Below are positions 56,263 to 64,000 of a DNA stretch of 64,000 nt, piece by piece (positions within the stretch are counted from its first letter, which is position 1; every line of letters starts with the position of its first letter). The notes beneath the pieces are model-generated. The model was not told the DNA's origin, did not search any database, and saw only the letters and a list, made by a program, of their open reading frames with translations. The stretch lies in assembly GCF_918797505.1 (NCBI RefSeq), contig NC_092801.1, positions 27,744,477 to 27,808,476 of the forward strand, read 5' to 3'. Both the position numbers and the translations under genes were made by a program. Origin of the DNA: Bemisia tabaci. Lineage: Eukaryota; Arthropoda; Insecta; Hemiptera; Aleyrodidae.

Positions 56263-57632
56263 ATGTAGTCCTTTTGCTGATTGTTGTAGAATGTATATCG
56301 TTATATCGTTAGAAATCGAAGATAAAGTACAGAGTGTATCTAACTCCGGATGCATACCCCTCCCCCCGGCACCCCCCGAAATTGTGGATCCGAGTTGTAA
56401 AATGTAGTCCATTTGCTCATTGTTGTAGAATGTATATCGTTAGAAACTGAAGATAAAGCCGAGAGTGTATTTAACCCCGGATGCACTTTATGCCCCCCCC
56501 CCCCCCAAAAAAAAAAAAAAAAACTCGATGAATATATGGATCGCATTCAGCAAGAAGAAACCAGCGCGATTACAGTGTTGTAAAAAAAGGTTGCCTCCTC
56601 ATTATTATCTAAAAAATTTCCCAGAATATCAAATAGTATTTGCTTCCAAATAAAAATTGTTCATTTCATAGGAGAATCATTGTGTAAATTTTAATATTGT
56701 GCATATATTAAGTTTTTTTTTTAAAAAAAAAAAAAAGTTGCACAGTTTTTAAAACAAATTTTATCGCGCTGGTTCCTTTTTGCTAAATGTGGTCAATATA
56801 GAAGAGGTGAGAACAGTCCCCTAAGAGCGGAATCAACACCGTAAAATTTTTATTTCGCTCCGATTTCATATTACTCCGGTTCTCTCGAAGCAAAATTGGT
56901 CCGAAGTGAAACACTCTACCGGGTATTATCCAGCATTTCTAAGTAATGGATCCAGATCGGGAGAGTATGAACATGGGTAATTTCTGAAGTTGGGTTCGAT
57001 TAAGTCATGGAGATTTTAGAGCCTAAAGGAACAGCCAAACTATAAGCTCAATACGTGAAACCTATAATGAGAATAGACTTCATACACCGTTGAATTTGAT
57101 TCAGACAGCACGATAATCTTTCATTATTTACAGAGGAGTTATTTGTAGAGGTTCCTAGTTGGGTTCTTTAGCTCTGGAGACGTGAAGTAATGGAAAAAGA
57201 TTGTTTGTGACGGTGAGTCCTTGCTCCCCGGTGAGACTTGACCCTTTTCGCAATCGCGATGATCTTAGCTCCCGACAGCTCAACCACTCAACATTGTTGC
57301 ATGAGAATAAAGGATTATTTATATAACACAGGAATAAGAACACAAATAACAGCGCCCAATATATGTATTTCAAAGGATTTTAAACCATCCATTTTACAAT
57401 GGACCACTGGACAGGGTACGAAGTTATGCTTTCTGATACATGTTTCTTAACCAAAATGTAACGTAGAACACTATTCATGCAACGGAATTTACTGAAATTT
57501 ACTCCTAACCAAGACCAAGGTATTCAACGTTTCTTGACGTGTGAATTCAAACCTCCCGCTCATGAAATCACGATGGTCTACGTACGTCAGATCGCAAACT
57601 GAATCATTCAGAATTATTAATATCGTACCTCT
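56263..57632 (-). other. No supported gene; duplicated G/C-run segment and a SINE-like head
   Basis: 56290-56380 and 56420-56500 are direct duplicates (tgtagaatgtatatcgtt). A C10 then A20 run is at 56494-56523. On the minus strand 57205-57300 carries A- and B-box-like words (TGAGCTGTCGGGAGCTAAG, GGGTCAAGTCTCACC), suggesting a tRNA-derived SINE. Confidence 0.45.
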
Positions 57633-57892
57633 ACACTGTCTTGCTGAGCGAAAACGGCATATAGACCTTCAGACATTGTCAAAATTTCCCCCGATAAACT
57701 TTTTAATCTTAAGGGAGGATGAATATTTCTCTTTGAGATTTGCAGATTCTGTAGATTAATGTACGGATAAAATGCCCTGGAAAATTAAAGGAAAATTAGA
57801 GATAAACATGTATTTATGGAAATCATTTCTTTAACAAGAGATATTTGGCAATATCTGATAGCTCATATGGCTTTCTTCCTCACTACAGCAGC
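57633..57892. mobile_element. MITE family G copy (diverged)
   Basis: Ends cactgtcttgctgagcg and cctcactacagcag. Confidence 0.6.
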
Positions 57893-58893
57893 CTAGAAAC
57901 CTACACCGATGCATGTATACATTTTTATGAAACTTGCGGGCTGATCATTGAAATTGATAGATAAATCTATAGACAAAGGAGGCATAGGGAGTATGCAGCG
58001 ATCGTATCGGTTGAAATGGATGGTTCCCACAGACTAAGGGAGGAAATGATGGACTAACTATAGGATCTGTCGTAGGTCACCGTTAGTCTTTCTATTACTT
58101 ACCTCCTTTGTCCATTGCAACGACCCGCTTCTACCTATAGGATCCCTTCATATCCCTTTTGTATTCCTTGTCTAGAGCTTTTGTCTACCAATCTCAATCA
58201 TCGGTCCGCTGCAGCTTTAGATCTGCGAGGAGATTGACCGAGAATTCTGCCTTGAATTGAATGTGCTCCCTGCATGGAGTTGAAGCTAGAATATTTATAA
58301 TCATTGAAGTTTCTTTGAAAAGAGGTAAGAACAAACCCTGCACTTTCGTCGTGGGAAAAATTCAATCCCTCCGACCATCCACGGAGTGCAATTTCCTTGC
58401 GGCATCATCCCTCTATATTTCTGACCCAGTTCTTCAGGGCGTTGCTACTATACAATCTTAACATCAACCCTAGATATATCCACCCCTGTTGTCGCTTTTA
58501 CACTCGCGAATGAATAAAAATATTCGAGTTTTGTATGGACGTTATTAAATCTTACGGGATTAGGCGTTGAAGTAAAATGACGCTGAGCGTATGTTTTCAG
58601 TAGTTATTAACATGCAACCTTAAAATCAACCCTGATTTATCCGTTGTGTTGTCACTTTTACCCTTGCGAATTAATCAAAATATGAGACTTGTCAAAATCT
58701 TCAGGACTGGGTGTTAAAAAAACCAACGCTTACTAAAAGTAAATGTTTATTTCCTGGGAAATAGCAGATTCACGAGCAGATTGGCATAATGTATTTCAGA
58801 TCAAACTTTGTAGTTTTGTGAAGAAACGCCCTGCTGTTCTTGTTTGCACTGAAAACTTTACCAATGACTTGATGCAAAATTTGGATTGAAAAT
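57893..58893. other. No supported gene
   Basis: About 58460-58700 has two loosely similar halves (ttaacatcaaccctag and ttaaaatcaaccctga). Confidence 0.4.
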
Positions 58894-59057
58894 CAGTGGC
58901 GTGGCGTGTTTCGATGTATATCGATATTTCCTTACTTGAAGCAATGATACAGAATCGATTATTAAGGTGTTCGTTGAGAACACCCTGATAATCGATCCCT
59001 CTCCACAGGTTTAATTGGCAGATCAATCGATAAATTGCAAAACACGCCACGCAACGG
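58894..59057. mobile_element. hAT MITE (CAGTGGCGTGGC), copy 2
   Basis: 164 bp; flanks TTGAAAAT and TTGAAAAC differ by one base. The right terminus is mutated (CGCAACGG). Confidence 0.85.
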
Positions 59058-59559
59058 TTGAAAACCAACCTTCAGGATACGAGTATATTTCGAAGAAATC
59101 GACCCGTCTATAATGAGTTCCAGGAAAGTAAATACTGAAGGAGGCTTAAGAGCCGGACTGTTGATCGCACTGCAATTTAGATTTTTCCATGGACTACACG
59201 GCTGAAAATGGAATTTAGATTGATGAACTATCAAAATTTCTGCAGCAATCCGAAAGAAGAGCATTCTCTCGATTTTCCTAAGTTTTTCGACAAAAGGCGG
59301 CGTGCGATTATCTCTTCCCTTCGAAAAATTTTGTAATTTTCCCCTTTTCGGTGTTTAACAATCTTTCTCAATCGGATTAAGCCTAGGAGGAAAGATTCAA
59401 GTCAAATTATGTCGAAACTAAGGAAAAGCAGTTGAAAGTTTTATTTTTTCATTAAGCTACGATTTCCTCAAATTTCGTTTTGACGAGGTCGTCGGCGCCA
59501 GTCATAAAAGCTCAGATTATAGTTTTGGTCATCAAGAAATGTTGGCGCCTAGTCGTAGC

Positions 59560-59726
59560 CAGTGGCGTGGCATGCTTTGCGATGTATCGATTGATCTGCC
59601 ATTTAAACCTATGGAATAGAATCGATAAAATAAGGTGTTCGTAACGAACACCTTAATAATCGATTCTTTTCTATAGCTTCAAATGGGAGAATATCGATAA
59701 TCGATTATATTCACGCCACACCACTG
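59560..59726. mobile_element. hAT MITE (CAGTGGCGTGGC), copy 3
   Basis: 167 bp; perfect duplication GTCGTAGC at 59552-59559 and 59727-59734. Confidence 0.9.
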
Positions 59727-60399
59727 GTCGTAGCGTGAGACGATCAATACACGTAATGTATTACACGTGATCTAATTGGACTGAATAAAACAGAACGGTT
59801 CCTTATACGAATAAACTATAACGGAGAGAGGTTTAGAGTTTTCTTTCTTCATAACTATTAGTGCGAAAATGAAAGAGTCCATTTTGGAACACTACACATG
59901 AGGAGCTTGGAGGACAAGGCGCATAAGTGCAGTTTTCGATATTTTGAAAAGTACGTGTTTGAAGTTTCGAAATTACTTGGATCCTTAAGGCGGAAAGAAA
60001 GTAGAAAAATCGTAGAACAGCCATGTTCAAGTTTTTTAAGAGATGGATGGCTTCAAAACACGACGGGTGCAGGGGTACACCCGAAAGAGAGCGTATATTT
60101 ATCTCTGATTGTCTGATTGCTACGTTATGCACCACTTTCATGTTTTATTTTTCATATATGTTTTTAAAAAACTACACACAGTTTTTCTGAAAAGTTTCCG
60201 TGAATTTACCTAGATTATCTCAAATAAAAGTATCGAAAATTTCGACGCGATGTTTTCGTTCGCACTATTTTCTTTTAGTGTAACCAAAACAAAATTAAAT
60301 CTCATCTAAATTTATGAATCGTTACAATGAGGATACATATTTCCCATTTAATTATGGTAAAAACTTGAGCAGAAAGTCAAAAATGATGACTTGCAGTCC

Positions 60400-60625
60400 A
60401 ACAGCATTCCTATACATTCTTGTAGGCGCTGATATGCGTTCCAGGCCAACTGACCGACTGCATTGCGTTTGTCGTAATGCGAGAAGTATTCAGGCAGTCT
60501 TGTAGGCGCTAATATGGGCTTGACGCCGACCGTACTGTTTGGCGCAGTGCGCGAGGTATTCCTACAGTCTTGCAGGCGCTATTATACGTTTAGTGCAGGC
60601 TGCACTGTTTGGCGCGATTATCCGA
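60400..60625 (+). repeat. Satellite-like tandem repeat, about three units
   Basis: Same unit as 19465-19800 (cagtcttgtaggcgctaat, gccgaccgtactgtttgg). Confidence 0.75.
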
Positions 60626-61220
60626 ACTCCTGTTACAATAATCGCGGCATCGAATAATAGAACTTAAAAGGCCCGTGTTGTATTTTGACGCTGCATAAGG
60701 CATCTGCGTGTTTCCTTGACAATTTTAAAACCACCTTGTGCGACACACACAAATCCAAAAAAAAAAAAAAATAAATAGAATAAAATAAAACTAGGTGATT
60801 CCTAACTCCGTTTAATTTCGATTTACCAGTCCGAACTTTCAACCGGAGCGTATCCCAGTTTTAAATCGGCGATTCCTAACTCAGCGAGGCAACGGAGTTC
60901 GCCCGCCTTCAATTTAATTAAAAAAGGGTAAAAAGGCAACCCAAGAGGCTGAGCCTGCTTCTTTTTAACGTCCCTCCCACCCCCCCCCCCCCTCCTACCC
61001 CGCTCCGTATTCAGCTGACTCCCACCCTTTTACTCCGTTCGCCTTTTTCCGCGTTTCTTTCCAGGTTTCCCTCTTTTTAATAACAATTTAAAGGATGTAT
61101 TTTGTTTCGGCTTTAAATAGCCGCGTCCCGAGGGCAAGATTTAATCGCCTCAAACGCAGCGATTCTTTCACCGTCGAACTGCCGCGAGGCGTCCGAGGAA
61201 GCAGAAACGTTATCCCTCTA

Positions 61221-61484
61221 TTCTGCCGTGCTGCGGAAAAAGAAAAACGCCGTATGAACCTTAAGGCGTTGCCAAATTGCCTTTGATTAAAATCGAATTT
61301 TCTGGTAAATTTATTAATATTTTTCTATCAATTTTTCCGAAAATTTTGATCGCAATTTCACCAGTAGTTCCTGAACATTTCTAGGAAAAATATCCACAAC
61401 TTTCCTCAAAAATAAACGTTTTATCGAAGGAAATTTGGCAACTCTCGAATGTCCATACGGTGTTCCTTCTTAGCATGGTAGTAT
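61221..61484. mobile_element. MITE family G copy
   Basis: Ends ttctgccgtgctgcgg and cttagcatggtagt, with cgccgtatgaacc near the left end. Confidence 0.7.
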
Positions 61485-62533
61485 TCCGGGAAATTCTGAG
61501 CTTAAATGAATAACCGCGATCTCAAGGGACTGGTCTTTCTGCGCTGTAGGATCAAATAAAAAACTAGACGGCAGGGCTTTCAACTGTAGACTGATTATTG
61601 AAATTAATAGACAAAGCTATAGGCAAAGAAGACAAAGGAAGAATGGAACGACCTTATCGTTAGAGTGATGGTTTTCAATAGACAAAGCCTCATGTAGCGC
61701 CTTGATACAATTATGCGTGTTCCTAGGCTGCCCATATTGCCTATTCAAAAATTGAAGGCGTTTTGCCTTTTCGTGCGCTCATAGCATTCCATCTACGACA
61801 TAAAACATGAATGTGGTGCATAACGTTGCTATCAGAGATAAATATACGCTTTCTTTCGGGTGTACCTGTCGTGTTTTGAAGCCATCCATCTCTTAAAAAA
61901 CTTGGACATGGTTGTTCTACGATTTTTTACGTGTGGTTTTTTTTCTCAGTAGTTGGTGGCCAGAGGCCCCTAGTTCACTTTTTAAATGTTTACAAAAGCT
62001 CTCTGGGAAGGGGCCATTCGTTTTGCGAGGGCTATCCATCGAAGAGAGACCTGCCCGTAAATGAATAGGAAATGAACAGTCTTCCGCGATGTAGCTATCT
62101 GCCACAAACTACCAAGGTTGCCAGATTAACGCTTCCTCGTTGAATAATGAATATTCGCGCAAATATGTGAGTTTTCAGTACCAGAAAAATTCGCGCAATC
62201 CTATGCATGTCCAAAAATGTAAAAGAAGGGGCATTCGCGCGAAGTTTTATCCCAGCCGAAAAAATCCCGAGGGAAGATTCTAAAAAGTTTGCTGCATTTT
62301 TCTGGGTTTGTCAACACTGACACTGCCGTTTAAACTAAAAACGCCGTAATCTCTATTCAAAATTAATCAATTTTTTACTGGAAAATGCTGTTTGTTGGGA
62401 GCTCAAAATGAGAGAATGAAGCCTTGTGAACATTCGGTTTTCTTGTAATGGAGCAGTATATGGGGAGTAATAATATAACATAAAAATGACGTAAATGGTC
62501 AAGTTACGGCGTTTTTACTGTGTATGACAGCAC

Positions 62534-62794
62534 TACTCTACCGTGCTAAGAAAAAACGCCGTATAAACCCTCAGGCGTTGCCAAATTTGCTTTGATAAAA
62601 CGCGAATTCCCTGGTAAATTTATGCATATTTTCCTCCCAATTTTTTCAGATAATTTAGTTCGCAATTTTACCTAAAGATTCTGAAAATTCAAAGGAAAAA
62701 TATTTATAACTTCCCTAAAAAATAAACATTCTATCGAAGGAAATATGGCAACTCTCGAATGTTCATACGGCGTTCTTCCTTAGTACGGCAGTAC
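62534..62794. mobile_element. MITE family G copy
   Basis: Ends ctaccgtgctaag and cttagtacggcagt; closely like the copy 1.3 kb to the left. Confidence 0.75.
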
Positions 62795-63001
62795 TATCCT
62801 TGACATACCCGACCGGAAACGCAGTTATAGAATCGCTGACTCGTCACTTCGCCGGCTGCAAGGGCGCGGCCACCACCATCTATTGTGTGACGTCATAAGG
62901 AGCTTATCCCCGGATCCACTGCTCCTATTTTCCAGCGTATAGCGTCCCACGCTGGATTTACCCCGCGCATAATTCCGTATCGATTTTCCTGACATATTTC
63001 T

Positions 63002-63164
63002 CAGTGGCGTGGCGTGAACTGCGATATCGATTGTTATGCCATTTAAACCTACGAAAAAAGATCGATAAACAGGGTGTTCGCAGCGAATACCTTCATAATC
63101 GATTCTTTACCGTAGGTTTAAATGGCATATCAATCGATACATCGCATTTCACGCCACGCCGCTG
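63002..63164. mobile_element. hAT MITE (CAGTGGCGTGGC), copy 4
   Basis: 163 bp; flanks ATATTTCT and ATGTTTCT match at seven of eight bases. Confidence 0.87.
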
Positions 63165-63376
63165 ATGTTTCTCTTTTTTCAATGCGAGGAAGAAATATGA
63201 TAGAGCGGAGCATTGAGCCGTGAGATTTCCGCGTTCTGTGCTTCGATCCTTCCAGCTCGAACTGCTTGGATTGGCTAGCGTCTCGATTCATTCAACGTGA
63301 TTGAGGGGGCTATTTTACTTCGTGCATGACGCGTGACGTATGACGGGCAGCTTATTTTTTATGTATGCATGCGTCG

Positions 63377-63606
63377 CACATGGGTCGAGTGAATCAGAGA
63401 GGTCGAACATGAAATTTTTGACAAACACTGCGAATTTTGATGTTTATTCCGTCACATTTTAAAGTCCAAGAGGTGCTACTTGAAGAACATTTTACGAGAG
63501 AACCAATGAAACCACTTTCAGAACCTCAAAGATTTTCATAAACGGAGTTATAAGCGCTTAAAGTTTCCAAATTTTGTCCGACCTCTTTAACTGTCTCGAT
63601 CCACTG
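63377..63606. mobile_element. MITE family C copy
   Basis: Starts cacatgggtcgagtgaatca and ends cgatccactg, with gaggtcgaacatga and tttgtccgacctc inside. Confidence 0.7.
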
Positions 63607-63739
63607 TTCGGCGCGTGCATCGGAGCCGCCCAAGGGTAATGAACCACCCGATAGATATTCCCGTGAACTGATGGATCGGGGAAAATATCGTGTGGTTTGT
63701 TTGTTCCTCTATTCTTTAGAGAGGGGATTCTCCTTAGAA

Positions 63740-64000
63740 TATCGATGGTGAAACTCCCGAACCACATATCTGTTTTGCGGTGCTTAAAAATCTCCGCTCC
63801 AATTTTATTTTTTTATACAAGTGAACAAATTGACATCATGCCTTGAATTTTTCACATAATTTTTTTTCGGGCAGAGGAGAAAATCAAGGCAGATTTTAAA
63901 AATCGCCGTTATGTAGTTTTCCATTTAAAAATAGAGCCTGACAGGATTTCTACAATGTTGCAAACCGAGGGCAAACCACTATAAGGGCTATCACTTTCGG
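63740..64000. mobile_element. MITE family K copy (reaches window end)
   Basis: Begins atcgatggtgaaactcccga and runs to gctatcactttcgg at the edge; the right terminus may be cut. Confidence 0.55.

Larger units (their letters stand above)
59990..61930. mobile_element. Possible composite element with inverted ends
   Basis: 59990-60150 (agagatggatggcttcaaaa, gtgcaggggtacaccc) recurs inverted at 61780-61930. Between them lie the diverged 39138-type repeat, the satellite-like array, an AT/GC mixed stretch and MITE G/family F copies. Confidence 0.45.

Overview
This is an AT-rich insect-like nuclear window with GT-AG introns, many MITEs, non-LTR retrotransposon pieces and tRNA-derived SINE-like repeats. 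Base composition and repeat style suggest a hemipteran, with a whitefly-like genome as my best guess; this is inference and no marker gene proves it. No bacterial, phage, rRNA or CRISPR features were seen.

Left third (about 0.7-19.4 kb, minus strand): a tandem array of six copies of a small secreted-protein gene. Each intact copy has three coding exons joined at phase-0 introns: a 19-20 codon signal-peptide exon, an 87-88 codon exon and a 73-79 codon exon, giving proteins of 179-186 residues. The copies fall into two subtypes that alternate along the array. Type A (genes at 17467-19330, 10758-12410 and 3412-5084) has a 20-residue signal exon. Type B (14020-17112, 6327-8368 and the broken 697-3061 copy) has a 19-residue signal exon. 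The order is A-B-A-B-A-B, so the duplicating unit looks like an A+B pair. All six copies share a promoter box 58-64 bp upstream of the ATG and a conserved leader just before it. A further decayed copy seems to lie near 21-22.1 kb. I do not recognise the family from memory. It is the best candidate here for an undescribed system: paired, secreted, cysteine-poor, probably helical proteins.

Middle and right (20-64 kb): mostly repeats. One plus-strand gene can be pieced together from small exons at 30807-30850, 43201-43264 and 43827-43922, and less surely 45315-45400 and 53705-53770. Its introns are full of mobile elements and its 5' end was not found.

Mobile elements include: a 1.64-kb palindromic element at 9000-10640 with two unfilled paralogous sites; a 5'-truncated LINE with 12-bp target-site duplications inside a type-B intron; four copies of a 165-bp hAT-type MITE with 8-bp target duplications, plus one copy of a second hAT-like MITE; a 2.9-kb element with 0.5-kb terminal inverted repeats that holds a broken CXC-domain gene; a Penelope-like fragment with hammerhead-like cores in both arms; and several other MITE, satellite-like and dispersed repeat families.
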